Assembly: GCF_009208565.1 (NCBI RefSeq)
Contig: NZ_WFLK01000016.1
Span: 1-64,000, forward strand
Reading direction: 5' to 3'
Source of the DNA: Janthinobacterium aquaticum
GTDB lineage: Bacteria > Pseudomonadota > Gammaproteobacteria > Burkholderiales > Burkholderiaceae_D
Length of the DNA: 64,000 bases
Under the pieces are notes generated by a model, which worked only from the letters and a program-made list of their open reading frames with translations, was not told the origin of the DNA and made no database searches. Position numbers and translations under genes: made by a program. The first letter of the stretch is position 1. Each line of letters starts with the position of its first letter. This document shows positions 1 through 8,550 of the stretch, piece by piece.

Positions 1-5
1 ATTGA

Positions 6-116
6 GGGGTGGGTAACTGGTGCGAGATCTACGATGCTGGCTTTGAGCCTAAGGGCGGATACGGCATCCAGTTACCCGGTCTTGATATGCCTACCAAGAA
101 TTTTGACAGCGGTTAA
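6..116 (+). other. Possible 3' end of a coding sequence, cut by the window edge
   Basis: One frame reads as a protein-like tail of about 36 codons (it includes NWCEIYDAGFEPKGGYG and LPGLDMPTKNFDSG) and ends at TAA 114-116. A TGA lies in the same frame at 3-5. This is therefore either the tail of a gene broken by a stop or frameshift, or a short ORF starting at the GTG at 9. I do not recognise a family. The bias toward sensible codons is the only argument for coding. Confidence 0.3.
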
Positions 117-159
117 TGTTGTTCGCATCACCATCAACTGCATGAGAGGAATAATACAA

Positions 160-278
160 GGTCGGATTAGCGGCAAAGCCGCGTAATCCGACAACATTGT
201 TGGCGTCAGCGGTGTGGTCACATCAGGCGCCAGCGGCGTTGTCGGATTACGGCCCCCTCGGGGCCTAATCCGACCTAC
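160..278. repeat. Family R palindromic repeat, copy R1
   Basis: Two hairpins face each other. The left one is GTCGGATTA-GCGGC-AAA-GCCGC-GTAATCCGAC. The right one is GTCGGATTAC-GGCCCC-CTC-GGGGCC-TAATCCGAC, followed by CTAC. The spacer contains AACATTGTTGGCGTC. The outer arms are shared with five other copies in the window, while the apex stems differ but stay complementary. This copy has a longer spacer than the others. Confidence 0.9.
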
Positions 279-538
279 GCAGCTATCAATGCCAGCTCTG
301 GCAAAAACCTCATATTCTTACTTAAAATCAATCGTTCTCACAAGGACGCCGCTTGCCTATGCTGTGTTCCAGCGTCGCCACAATTGCGTCGTTCCGGTGC
401 CGTCCTGGCGCAGTCGAGTAAATGCTTTTGTTGCGCCAAAGCTGGCCTGCATATAGGGATTGAGTTCGCGCGTGCGCTCGATGGAAACTTTACTGCCTAC
501 GCATCGAGCAGCGTATCGTCGTGACGGGTAGGGGAGTA
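279..538. other. Intergenic stretch without a convincing gene
   Basis: No complete gene is apparent. On the minus strand a protein-like tail of about 40 codons (with ELNPYMQASFGATKAF) ends at position 357. It has no start or ribosome-binding site of its own and may be a remnant like the neighbouring broken genes. No RNA gene or terminator was seen. Confidence 0.4.
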
Positions 539-985
539 TCAGTTCGCTTGCAGATAAGCGATCGCCGCGCGGTATTTCTCCAGCCGCTCCAGGTCTTTCT
601 GGCTGGGCTGCGCAATGCGCGACAGGTCGCTGTTTTCCAGCAGGTCGGCCAGCTTGACGGCCTTGCCTGTTGGGTTGCGTGCCGCCCGCGCCACAAAATC
701 GGCATACGATTCGCCCTTGACCTTGCTGACCGCGCGCAGCGCCTCGATCACCTCCGCCGCAAAGCCCTCGCACGCCAGATCCTCGAACGTCACACGCCCA
801 TCGCTGTCCTCCACCACATCATGCAGCACCGCCACGATCTGCTGCACGCCCGGCGCCACCCGCAGCATCACGCGCAAGGGATGCAGGATATACGGCGCAC
901 CACCTTTGTCGACCTGGCCCGCATGCGTGCGTGCAGCGATCTCGATGGCGCGTTCAAGGGTGGCGGGGGTGGTGGGGTAGGGCAT
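539..985 (-). CDS. Small HD-domain phosphohydrolase, RelA/SpoT hydrolase-like
   Basis: The 148-residue protein has the metal-binding histidine and HD pattern of RelA/SpoT-type hydrolase domains: His21, His35 in ILHPLRV and His55-Asp56 in LHDVVEDSD. The length matches stand-alone small HD hydrolases, which in some bacteria act on (p)ppGpp or other nucleotides; the substrate here is not determined. I chose the ATG at 985, just before PYPTTPATLERAI, because the family homology begins there. An upstream in-frame ATG at 1075 would add 30 residues without family character. There is no synthetase or TGS domain. It is the nearest gene to the tRNA-Val and is transcribed away from it. Confidence 0.75.
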   Translation of the reverse strand: MPYPTTPATLERAIEIAARTHAGQVDKGGAPYILHPLRVMLRVAPGVQQIVAVLHDVVEDSDGRVTFEDLACEGFAAEVIEALRAVSKVKGESYADFVARAARNPTGKAVKLADLLENSDLSRIAQPSQKDLERLEKYRAAIAYLQAN

Positions 986-1161
986 TTGCGGCTTTCGGCT
1001 GATACTGATGCGCACGATGGTAGCATCGGCTGCGCCGCCATCCACACACCATTGCCGGCCTGTCTGGTACGCCATTGACCTGGCAAACAGAGTAAATCGT
1101 ATTTAACAGCCATAGCCCCTTGCAAGGCGGTCGTCACCTATGCCATAATTCGCCTCGCTTC

Positions 1162-1236
1162 GGGAGGTTAGCTCAGGGGTAGAGCACTGCATTCACACTG
1201 CAGGGGTCGCAAGTTCGAAACTTGCACTTCCCACCA
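1162..1236 (+). tRNA. tRNA-Val (anticodon CAC)
   Basis: The full cloverleaf can be drawn. The acceptor stem GGGAGGT pairs with ACTTCCC, with one G-U pair. The D arm is GCTC...GAGC, and the anticodon stem CTGCA/TGCAG carries the loop TTCACAC, giving anticodon CAC. The T arm contains GTTCGAA, and CCA is encoded at 1234-1236. Its 3' end faces the mosaic accessory region, as is usual when a tRNA gene has served as an integration site. I found no direct repeat of the tRNA 3' end further along. Confidence 0.95.
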
Positions 1237-1266
1237 AGAATACTTAGTGAAATCAATCACTCGCAT

Positions 1267-1299
1267 AAAAAGCCGATCTTTTAGAGGTCGGCTTTTTTG
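1267..1299 (+). terminator. Rho-independent terminator of tRNA-Val
   Basis: AAAAAGCCGATC, the loop TTTTAGA, then GGTCGGCTTTTTT form a strong stem with a T tract. It lies about 30 bp after the tRNA. Confidence 0.85.
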
Positions 1300-1406
1300 T
1301 TAAGTGTAATTTTCTGCTGTAATTTATCTTATTCCCTCCATTATCTGCAAAATATTGTCTTGCACGAAGCGTAGAGCATCGATTGCAGGCGAAAATACGT
1401 GAGGAA

Positions 1407-2345
1407 CTATGAACTTGTTGCCTCCGCTGCAGCGCTGCTGATTTCGACCAGATGTTCCCGTACAGTGTCTACTGTGAACGTGTAATCGACGTTTCGTTGT
1501 GTATCGCCATTGTCGGCCTCGGCATGAGTAACGCGTCCCTCGTAGCGAACAATCTTGTCATGGATTTGAATGGGTACCCACGCAAAAGTGGGGCATAGTC
1601 CATCAACCCAATCGGCTGGCGTTCGAGTAAGCGTTTCTGGCCGAATTGAGAAACCCAAATCTGCAACAATAGCGCCGGAGCCATAAGCAGGACTACCAGC
1701 AGTACTACCATGGCCCCCAGCTCCAGCGTGAATGACAACCGCCTTTTTTATGACCTCTTGTCGTTTCTCAAAGTATATGATTGGTGGAATTTGAATAATC
1801 ACACCTTTCAAGTTGTTTTCAGTTGCCACATTCAATACATTTACTGAGACCGTGATGCCTTTGCGTGGAACCCATGGGAATACTAATATTTCACTGGCCC
1901 CAGTCACCAAGGTGCTCGGTTCGGCGACCGGCTGATTACTTCCAACAACTTTGCAAAGGACTCTCACATCAGTCATACGGTTCTGAGTAGTAATGTAAAC
2001 AAAGTTGTCGTCGTATTTTTCGACCCAGGCGACAATAGGATCATTTGCTGATTCTGCCACGCATGCCGCATAGTTTTTGGCAGCGTCAGGCGACAAAGCT
2101 CTTTTAAAATGCTGCGCACTTAGTGACGTATAGTTTAACTCGAAGAAGAGCATTGTTAGTTTTGAGCGAGCAACTTTGAAATCATCAAAATTACCCGTAA
2201 AGTACTCTGGAATGATAGCGTTCCACTTCGTTTTTACCTCGTCATAATTCTCCCGACTGACCAACGAGAGGATAGACGAAATGGCGAGGTAGTCAGTCGT
2301 CGTAACTTCGCTGTCAAACGTCAAGGTGTCTTTACAATCGTTCAT
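1407..2345 (-). CDS. Orphan AT-rich gene of unknown function
   Basis: This encodes a 312-residue protein that I do not recognise. The start is the ATG at 2345, because AAAGGAAAT sits just upstream; the longer open frame further upstream has no translation signal. There is no signal peptide or membrane segment. The N-terminal third is acidic and helix-like, and the centre is beta-rich, with a Gly/Ser-rich linker (around HAGAGGHGSTAGSPAYGSG). The base composition is clearly more AT-rich than the flanking genes, and codons such as TTA, ATA and AGA-type are frequent, which suggests transfer. It lies directly beyond the 3' end of tRNA-Val, inside a zone of broken genes. A role as island cargo is a guess. 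Confidence 0.6.
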   Translation of the reverse strand: MNDCKDTLTFDSEVTTTDYLAISSILSLVSRENYDEVKTKWNAIIPEYFTGNFDDFKVARSKLTMLFFELNYTSLSAQHFKRALSPDAAKNYAACVAESANDPIVAWVEKYDDNFVYITTQNRMTDVRVLCKVVGSNQPVAEPSTLVTGASEILVFPWVPRKGITVSVNVLNVATENNLKGVIIQIPPIIYFEKRQEVIKKAVVIHAGAGGHGSTAGSPAYGSGAIVADLGFSIRPETLTRTPADWVDGLCPTFAWVPIQIHDKIVRYEGRVTHAEADNGDTQRNVDYTFTVDTVREHLVEISSAAAEATSS

Positions 2346-2553
2346 TTTATTTCCTTTGTGATATAAGCAAGTTTCTTGGCTTTGACTCAATGAATTACAG
2401 GAAAACATTCGGTCCACAATTGCAACAGCCCAAATGGAAGCTTTAGAATTGCATGGAAGCATCAAGTAAACAAGTGTTTGCTGATTGACGTGGATTAATT
2501 GTTCAGTTCGTGTAATCGTATTTTTTAGGCGCAGCGCGGAGGCCATATTACTT

Positions 2554-3211
2554 TCATGCCAGTATCCGGCAGGCATATACTGCCCACATATCCCCCGCCA
2601 TCTCCAGCGTCCGCACCTGCCACGGCGCATTTCCGCGCCTCGCCTGTCCATCCACGCCCCAGCATCCGATCTGCGCATGCTGGCTGAAAGTCACTTCGTG
2701 CAAGTCGGCCTGCAAACCCAGCCCCAGCGCCTTGAGATAAGCTTCCTTGCGGGTCCATAGCGCCATGAACGCGTGGCGCTGTGCGTCGCCCGAGATGGCC
2801 AGCAGCGCGGCTTTTTCGCTGTCGTGGCAGGTCAGGTCGAACAGCGTGGCGACGTCGAGCCGGTGCTGCTCCAGCGATTCGATGTCGATGCCGACCGGGC
2901 AGCCAGCGGAGGCGACGGCCAGCAGCGCCAGGTCGTCGCTGTGGCTGAGGTTAAATTCCAGTTCGCCGGTTGTCAGTGCCGGCTTGCCCCAGCGGCTTTG
3001 CGTAAAGGCGAGGTCGGCGGGGTTGCTGTGAGTGTAATGCGCCAGCACGGCGCGCAGGGCGCCGCGCGCGGCGGAACGCCAGTTGCAGGGCGGCGGTGGC
3101 ATAGCGCGCGGCGCGCGCCTGCTCGGCGGCATCCAGGCTCGCCGCCCAGGCGGCTGGCTGCGGCAGCGTCAGGTCGATTTGCCAAATGTGGACTTCATCA
3201 AAGGCGATCAT
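2554..3211 (-). pseudogene. Sfp-type 4'-phosphopantetheinyl transferase, frameshifted
   Basis: Enzymes of this family load the phosphopantetheine arm of CoA onto carrier domains of nonribosomal peptide or polyketide synthases. The reading frame begins at ATG 3211 (MIAFDEVHIWQIDLTL) and runs to about 3070. It then continues in another frame from RGALRAVLAHY to the stop at 2554. The switch lies in a CG-rich run at about 3060-3075 and corresponds to one extra base or two missing bases. The downstream part keeps the family motifs: FNLSHSDD, VGIDIE (Mg-binding acid residues) and WTRKEAYLKALG. Its start overlaps the stop of the upstream thioesterase frame (ATGA), so the two once formed an operon. 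A sequencing error could explain one shift, but the neighbour carries a second. Confidence 0.8.
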
Positions 3212-3812
3212 GCGAGGCTGCGGCGCAGGCAGGCCAGCACCGCTTCCTGCTGCTCGTGGATAAAGAGTGGCCGCCGTCAAACCAGTGCACGCTGCAGCTG
3301 GCGCTGGTCGTCTCGCGCCAGGCCTGCGTGGCGGCGCTGCCGGCAAGCGGGTCGTCGCGGCCGGCCAGTATGGTCAGCGGGACAGGCAGCGGTGGGGCGG
3401 GGCGATATTGATAGCTGGCCACCAGCGCAAAGTCGGCGCGGATCGATGGCAGCAGCATCGCCATCAGGCCGGGTTCCTCCAGCACGGCCGATGGCGTGCC
3501 GCCCAGTTCGCGCAGTGCTTCCAGCAGCTCACGGTCGGGCAGTTCATGCAGGCGCCGTAGCGGGGGGCGCAGCCATGGTGCGGCGCTACCGGACAGGATC
3601 AAGTGCTGCGGCAGCGGGCGGCCTTGCTCGCGCAGCTTGCGCGCCAGCTCGAACGCCAGCAGCGCGCCCAGGCTATGGCCGAAAAAAGCAAAGGGACGCG
3701 CATCGGCGTCGGCCGCGAGCACGTCGGCCAGATCGTCCAGCAACGGCGGCATGGCCAGGTACGGGGCTTCGTGCAGGCGCATGCCGCGCGCCGGCAACTG
3801 CACTGCGCGCTT
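3208..3812 (-). pseudogene. Type II thioesterase of NRPS/PKS type, 5'-truncated and frameshifted
   Basis: Proteins of this alpha/beta-hydrolase group (GrsT/SrfD type) edit misloaded carrier proteins. The nucleophile motif GHSLGA, the region LAGRDDPL and the C-terminal GGH of the family are all present. The N-terminal third is missing: homology starts abruptly at AVQLPARGMRLHEAPY, next to an unrelated permease fragment on the opposite strand. Near 3270 one T is missing. Restoring it turns the garbled tail into GGHFFIHEQQEAVLACLRRSLA and a TGA that overlaps the start of the downstream transferase. The gene cannot give a working enzyme as it stands. Confidence 0.82.
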
Positions 3813-4947
3813 GGCAACTTGCTTACCCCCGCCAATGTCCTCGCCTGCATCGCGATCGGAGTCGGCATGGCATTGCTGATGGGAGTGTTGGCCGGTGCTT
3901 ATCCAGCCTGGATCGCCTTGAAAGTTCGGCCGGTGTCTGCACTTGGCGGCCGCACCGCCAGCGAGGGCGCCCAGGGCATTTTCTTGCGGCGCCTTTTGAC
4001 GGTGGTGCAGTTTGCCACTGGCCTGAGCTTTGCCAGCATTGCCTTGAGCATGTCCTTGCAGATGAACTACTTGTCCAGCATGGACCTTGGTTTCAATCCG
4101 GATCCCATGCTGTCGTTCATCATGCCGGTTGATATGACAGAGGCCAAGGCGCGATCCTTCGTAGCCGCTGTGCGCCATTTGCCGGGCGTGGCCGATGTCG
4201 TCACGTCGGAGGAGTCGATCGGTGAAGGCATTATTTACCAGTGCGAAGTGAAAACCAGCGATGGCAAGACCGTACTGATGCGGGGTACCCGCGTCAGTCC
4301 CGGGTACTTCGACATGTTCGGCGTGAAGGCACTGAGCGGACGCGTCTTCGATCCGAAAGTCGACCAGATTGACAACTCGAACTTGATTGTCATCGACCGC
4401 AATGCCGTCAACGAATTTGGTTTTGCCAGTGCCGACGCAGCAATCGGCCAGTTCCTGACCATTAAAGGCGTTGCTTATCGGATTGTTGGCGTCAATGCAG
4501 ACCTCATCACCCAGCCCATCACGTCTAAACAATACGCCACTATCTACCTGGTGTCGCCGAAAGCGCATACGGTAACAGTCAAGGTGGGTGGCGATCCCGA
4601 GGCCGTCCAGCAAGCAATTCAGAGTAAGTGGCGGGAGCACTTTGCCGACCATGTCTTTGACATCAATTCGGTGCGCACCTTGCTGGAACGTTCCGTCAAG
4701 CAGCAGATGGCTCCCTACCTTGCGGTTGTCAATGTCTCCACCTTCATCGCTGCGGCACTGGCTGCTCTGGGCATGTACATACTTTCGGCTACCAGCGTGC
4801 AGCGCAAGACCCGGGAAATCGTGTTGCGCAAGCTGTATGGTGCGCAGCCGATCGACATCGCCAAATTGCTCGCCAAAGAATTTGTCGTCGCTGCAGCATA
4901 CCCTGGCTGCCATGCGCCTTGCTCCAGCGGTGGCACTGCGTACGTAG
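3813..4947 (+). pseudogene. MacB/FtsX-type ABC transporter permease fragment
   Basis: The fragment starts inside a permease, at LLTPANVLACIAIGVGMALLMG. It runs through a transmembrane segment, the repeat VRPVSALGG, another membrane segment, a periplasmic MacB_PCD-like domain (about DPMLSFIMP to AYRIVGV) and the start of the last FtsX domain, KLYGAQPIDIAKLLAKEFVVA. At about 4890-4898 the frame is lost. The normal last residues (HTLAAMRLAPAVALRT, stop TAG 4945-4947) follow in another frame, so an internal deletion has removed most of the final membrane helices. The 5' half, with the first permease module, is missing. Such permeases often export peptides made by neighbouring synthetases, which fits the thioesterase and transferase remnants beside it. 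Confidence 0.8.
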
Positions 4948-4958
4948 GGCTGAGTGGC

Positions 4959-4991
4959 GTGCCTGCCTGGCCGATGCGGGCCAAGGCAGGC
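4959..4991. repeat. Inverted repeat after the permease fragment
   Basis: GCCTGCCTGGCC and GGGCCAAGGCAGGC flank a five-base loop and form a strong hairpin. It has no T tract, so it may be a relic of a terminator or of an insertion sequence end. Confidence 0.45.
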
Positions 4992-5065
4992 GCGCCTTGA
5001 ATCCGTACCCCAAAGCGGATATCGGCGTGAGCCAAAACCACTTCGTTAATTCTAGCGGGGTTTAA

Positions 5066-5289
5066 TTAGTCGCCGCCGACGCCGCCGATCGGCGTGCCGG
5101 CCGGGATCTGGTCAAGCAAATCGGGCGGCACCTCGCCACCGCCAACGTCCTGGTGCGTCATCAGCGCGGCGCAAATCTGGCCGGTGTTCGCGCCCATCGC
5201 CAGATGCAGCGCTTGGAATAACCGTGCTTGCGCACCTTTCATTCGCCCTCGCCAGACACCTTCAGGCCGGTGCTGTCGACCACCAGATT
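5066..5289 (-). pseudogene. IS5-family transposase remnant
   Basis: Read on the minus strand, the piece gives NLVVDSTGLKVSGEGE, a stop in place of Trp (TGA), then KVRKHGYSKR. After a frameshift follow LHLAMGANTGQICAAL, THQDVGGGEV, LLDQIPAGTPIGGVGGD and TAA. The VDSTGLK block carries a DDE acid of IS5-type transposases. Both ends of the element, including the terminal inverted repeats, are missing. The remnant marks one edge of the damaged segment. Confidence 0.8.
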
Positions 5290-5355
5290 AAAAATGATAT
5301 AGTGATTCAGTGGTATATCTTGAATTTTTCAGCCAGTATATTTAGGAGTTGTCAT

Positions 5356-6090
5356 TTGAGTGCCACATTTGGACAGCAATTATTTTTGAATAAACTGTGG
5401 ATAAGGTATCAGGCTGCTTTGACATTATTAGTTGTTGTTGCTTTGCATATTATTGTCTGGCATTTTTTCCAGAGTAGTTGTGGCATTTTTCGAACCTCTC
5501 CGTCCACCACTTCGTTTCCCGTCTTGTTCTTTAATGCTGTGTACCCGCATGCGCAGCGGCCAAACAAAGTTGTTGAGCTGCCTCGCCACGATGCCAAGCA
5601 ACCCGGCAATGCTGGCGTAGCATTTGGACGTGAGCGTCGCAGTAAGCCAGGGGCCGCTGGCATGCTAACTCCGCATTTTCTGGCGAATAATGAAGCAGTG
5701 CAGTCATTCGCAGCAAGTCCGACAGAACCTGTCGTCGAATCTACCTCACAATCTGGTTTATCTGCCTCAGCTGCGGAAAAGATTGAGTGGGCAATAAAAA
5801 ATGCCGGCAAGATTGACAGGGAGCTGCGTTCAGGTATCGCTGTTTCATTACCAGTTTCAAAATCCCGCTTCGAAAAACTTTCAGACGACTTATCGAGCGC
5901 TTACATTTCCAAAGATGACGAAGTAGATCGCCGCTTTGTAACACCCGAGGGCATCATCTACTACAGTACAACTATCAGGGGAAAAACCACTTGTTATATG
6001 ACCGGCCCGGTGAATTCGCCTAGCGCCATCAGTAAAGGACCTAGTGCGATATCGTGCCCATCGAACGCGGGCAAGTGGGTTAAATATTAG
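5356..6090 (+). CDS. Single-span membrane protein of unknown function
   Basis: This encodes a 244-residue protein that I do not recognise. I chose TTG 5356 because AGGAG lies seven bases upstream; the frame is open further upstream only through the transposase remnant. One hydrophobic segment at about residues 17-35 (ALTLLVVVALHIIVWHFF) is followed by a Pro/Ser-rich stretch and a polar C-terminal domain. That domain contains four or five Cys and the block EGIIYYSTTIRGKTTCYMTG. This is the layout of an inner-membrane anchor with a periplasmic domain. The gene is more AT-rich than its neighbours and sits between the transposase remnant and core genes, so it was probably acquired horizontally. 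Confidence 0.55.
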   Translation: MSATFGQQLFLNKLWIRYQAALTLLVVVALHIIVWHFFQSSCGIFRTSPSTTSFPVLFFNAVYPHAQRPNKVVELPRHDAKQPGNAGVAFGRERRSKPGAAGMLTPHFLANNEAVQSFAASPTEPVVESTSQSGLSASAAEKIEWAIKNAGKIDRELRSGIAVSLPVSKSRFEKLSDDLSSAYISKDDEVDRRFVTPEGIIYYSTTIRGKTTCYMTGPVNSPSAISKGPSAISCPSNAGKWVKY

Positions 6091-6337
6091 CGTTAGTCGC
6101 CACGTGCCGTTTATCACTCAAGCTGCGCGCTCCAACCGTGGCCAGAGGCGACCTCTAAAAACCCATCACCCGCTGGCCTGAGCCGGTAAAATTGTGGCAT
6201 CCCTACGTCCAGTGAGTACCATCGACCGCATCACCAGCCTGGCTTTTCTCGATGCACGTTCTCCAGGCCACAGGCGTCAGCTGATCAAACAACGGCGCAC
6301 CCAGCCTGACCACCCCTGCCGGCTGCGCAACTGTTGA

Positions 6338-7987
6338 TCAGCCTGCGCGCGCCAGCTGCAACGGCGCCATGTTTTCCGGTTGCGCAGTGATGCTGCTGAC
6401 CAGGCGCATGGCCGGCTGCACGCCGGTGTTTGCCTGCAAGCCGTTGTCGACCTTGAAGAAACTGACCAGCTGCGTCAGCTGATTGGCTTCCTTGTGCATC
6501 GCTTCGGCCGTTGCCGCCGCTTCTTCGACCAGCGCCGCATTTTGCTGGGTGACGGAATCGATATCGCCGATGGCTGTATTGACTTCATGGATGCCCGACT
6601 CCTGCTCGGCGTTGGCCGAGCTGATGTCCGACATAATGGCTGTCACGCGGGCGATGCTGGCGACGATTTCCAGCATGGTGTCACCGGTGGCGTGGGCCAG
6701 CGTGGCACCCACTTCGATGCGGCTGGTCGACTCGTTGATCAGCGTCTTGATTTCCTTGGCGGCCGTGCTAGATCGCTGCGCCAGATTGCGCACTTCGGAG
6801 GCGACCACGGCGAAGCCACGGCCCTGTTCGCCGGCGCGCGCCGCTTCCACCGCCGCATTCAGTGCCAGGATATTGGTCTGGAAGGCGATGCCGTCGATCA
6901 CGGAAATAATATCGACAATTTTCCTGGCCGAGGCGCTGATTTCATCCATCGTCTGCACCACTTCGTCCACCATGGTGCCGCCCTTGTTGGCGACGGCCGA
7001 CGCCGACAGCGCCAGTTCATTGGCACTGCGCGCATGGCCCGAGTTTTGCTGTACCGCTGACGTCAGCTCTTCCATGGAAGAGGCGGTTTCCTGCAGGGCG
7101 GCGGCCTGTACTTCGGTGCGGCGCGACAAGTCAAGGTTGCCGGTCGCCAGTTCCTTCGAGGCGTCATCGATGGTGTGGGCGCCGTCGCGCACCTGCTTGA
7201 CCGTGTCGGCCAGGCGGGTGGTCATTTCATGCAGGGCCTTGAGCAGCTGGCCGATTTCATCGTTGCGCTGCGGCAGCCTGAACGCGCGCAGGTCGCCTTG
7301 CGCCACGCGGGTGGCCAGTGCGACGGCCTGTTGCATCGGGACGACGATGCTGCGCGTAATGGTCCAGGCCAGCCCCGCGCCCAATGCCAGCGCCAGCGCG
7401 CCAAAGGCGAGCAGGGTGGCGCGGCTGCTGTAGTACTGCGTGGCCGAGTCGCCGGCCAGCATTTTGGCTTGCTGGGTCTGGAAGGCCAGCAGTTTGTCAA
7501 GCGCGCCGGTGTAGGCGGCAAACGAGGTCTTGAAAGTCGACTCGGCCAGTTGTTCCACTTCCTGCGTCTTGCCCATGTCCTTGAAACTGAAGATCTGTTG
7601 GCGCACGTCCAGATAGGCTTTCTGGCGCGCTTCGGCTGTGCGCAGCAGGGCGTCTTCCTGCTGCGTGTGCGGCAGGCCCAGCAGCTGTTTTTTGGTGGCG
7701 CCGACCAGCTTGTCGCCGCTCGTCAGCTGCGCCTGGAAATATTCGCCCACTTCCAGGCTGTCGCTCTTGGCGATCGACAGGGCGCGTACGCCGTTCAGCT
7801 CAGCCATTGCCAGCCAGTCGGAAGTCAGTTGTTGCTTGGCCAGTTTGTCATTGACCAGAAACTCCGTCATGACATGGGCTGCATGCAGCCGCCACAGGGC
7901 GACACCGGTAATGCAGGCCATGATGAAGAGCACAATCACAAACGAAGACAGCACGCGTGGACCGGTTTTCAGGTTGGATATGGACAT
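6338..7987 (-). CDS. Methyl-accepting chemotaxis protein
   Basis: The 549-residue transducer has two membrane spans (about 11-33 and 190-213) bracketing a helical periplasmic sensor of the four-helix-bundle type. A HAMP domain ([13 protein letters not shown] onward) and a long coiled-coil signalling domain follow. The hairpin tip, where CheA and CheW bind, is the conserved block around [20 protein letters not shown]. Gln/Glu-rich methylation helices flank it. There is no CheR-docking pentapeptide at the C-terminus. It is transcribed away from the iclR gene, with about 560 bp of shared upstream DNA containing three operator-like palindromes. That makes co-regulation with the sugar-oxidation cluster possible but unproven. 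The ligand is unknown. Confidence 0.92.
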   Translation of the reverse strand: MSISNLKTGPRVLSSFVIVLFIMACITGVALWRLHAAHVMTEFLVNDKLAKQQLTSDWLAMAELNGVRALSIAKSDSLEVGEYFQAQLTSGDKLVGATKKQLLGLPHTQQEDALLRTAEARQKAYLDVRQQIFSFKDMGKTQEVEQLAESTFKTSFAAYTGALDKLLAFQTQQAKMLAGDSATQYYSSRATLLAFGALALALGAGLAWTITRSIVVPMQQAVALATRVAQGDLRAFRLPQRNDEIGQLLKALHEMTTRLADTVKQVRDGAHTIDDASKELATGNLDLSRRTEVQAAALQETASSMEELTSAVQQNSGHARSANELALSASAVANKGGTMVDEVVQTMDEISASARKIVDIISVIDGIAFQTNILALNAAVEAARAGEQGRGFAVVASEVRNLAQRSSTAAKEIKTLINESTSRIEVGATLAHATGDTMLEIVASIARVTAIMSDISSANAEQESGIHEVNTAIGDIDSVTQQNAALVEEAAATAEAMHKEANQLTQLVSFFKVDNGLQANTGVQPAMRLVSSITAQPENMAPLQLARAG

Positions 7988-8251
7988 GATGTGAGCCGAC
8001 AGGCCGCAGATGAAAACTGCAGCATACGCAGGAATTATGTCAGCATAATTACATTGGGGAAATTAAAATTGCAAGAAAAGAACTATTGCTTTGGCGTCGA
8101 ACCCCTCTTTGGCCAGACGCGCGCAGGTATGGTTCGATTATTTTCTAGCATAGTAATAGTGCCTTGCCTAGTCTACCTATTGAGCTTCGGCAAGTTTTTT
8201 GCTTGAGCTTTACTGCGAACTCCCTTATACTTTTTCAAAATAAAAATTAAA

Positions 8252-8266
8252 GTTCGCAATCCGAAT
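8252..8266. promoter_or_regulatory. Operator-like palindrome, site 1
   Basis: GTTCGCAATCCGAAT matches the symmetric site at 8511 except at a few positions. It is the site nearest the divergent chemoreceptor gene. Confidence 0.5.
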
Positions 8267-8382
8267 TAATCATCGATGCAATGCCGCTTTGACCTTGCCA
8301 TATGGCAGGGGCGGCAGCAAGACTCTTCCACTACAGTAGCAAAACGGTGTCGTGTCCTGTTTGATTGTTTCATCGAATAAAT

Positions 8383-8397
8383 ATTCGCATTCCGAAT
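8383..8397. promoter_or_regulatory. Operator-like palindrome, site 2
   Basis: ATTCGCATTCCGAAT has intact half sites ATTCG and CGAAT and differs from site 3 at two positions. Confidence 0.55.
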
Positions 8398-8510
8398 TTT
8401 TCCCGGTGAGGTGGCAGGTGATGGATCGGTTATGCGGACAGGAGGCGAAATTTTCGCCGCATGCGCCGAGCGCCAGCCAGGCTTCGTTTCCGCCTTACGG
8501 TCAAACTATA

Positions 8511-8525
8511 ATTCGGATACCGAAT
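8511..8525. promoter_or_regulatory. Operator-like palindrome overlapping the iclR -10 box, site 3
   Basis: ATTCGGATACCGAAT is a perfect 6-3-6 inverted repeat. The putative -10 hexamer TATAAT at 8507-8512 overlaps its left end, which is the arrangement expected for autorepression by the IclR protein encoded 25 bp downstream. Confidence 0.65.
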
Positions 8526-8550
8526 TATTTTTGATGGAGCAACAATAGAC

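Larger units (their letters stand above)
7988..8550. promoter_or_regulatory. Divergent control region between chemoreceptor and iclR
   Basis: This 563-bp AT-rich gap has no gene. It contains three similar 15-bp palindromes of the form (A/G)TTCG-N5-CCGAAT-like half sites at 8252, 8383 and 8511, spaced about 130 bp apart. A TATAAT hexamer (8507-8512) overlaps the last one. No small RNA or riboswitch fold was recognised. Confidence 0.6.

Noticed and set aside
3060..3075. Programmed frameshift in the phosphopantetheinyl transferase
   Set aside because: There is no slippery heptamer or downstream structure of the usual type, and the adjacent thioesterase has its own defect. Decay is simpler.
1213..6300. 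Integration site repeat (attR) for an island at tRNA-Val
   Set aside because: I looked for a second copy of the tRNA 3' segment (GTTCGAAACTTGC, ACTTCCCACCA) in the window and did not see one, so no island border can be claimed.
6091..6337. Second transposase remnant between the AT-rich membrane gene and the chemoreceptor
   Set aside because: The minus strand contains short protein-like bits (around FDQLTPVAWRTCIEKSQAG), but stops interrupt them and no transposase motif is clear.
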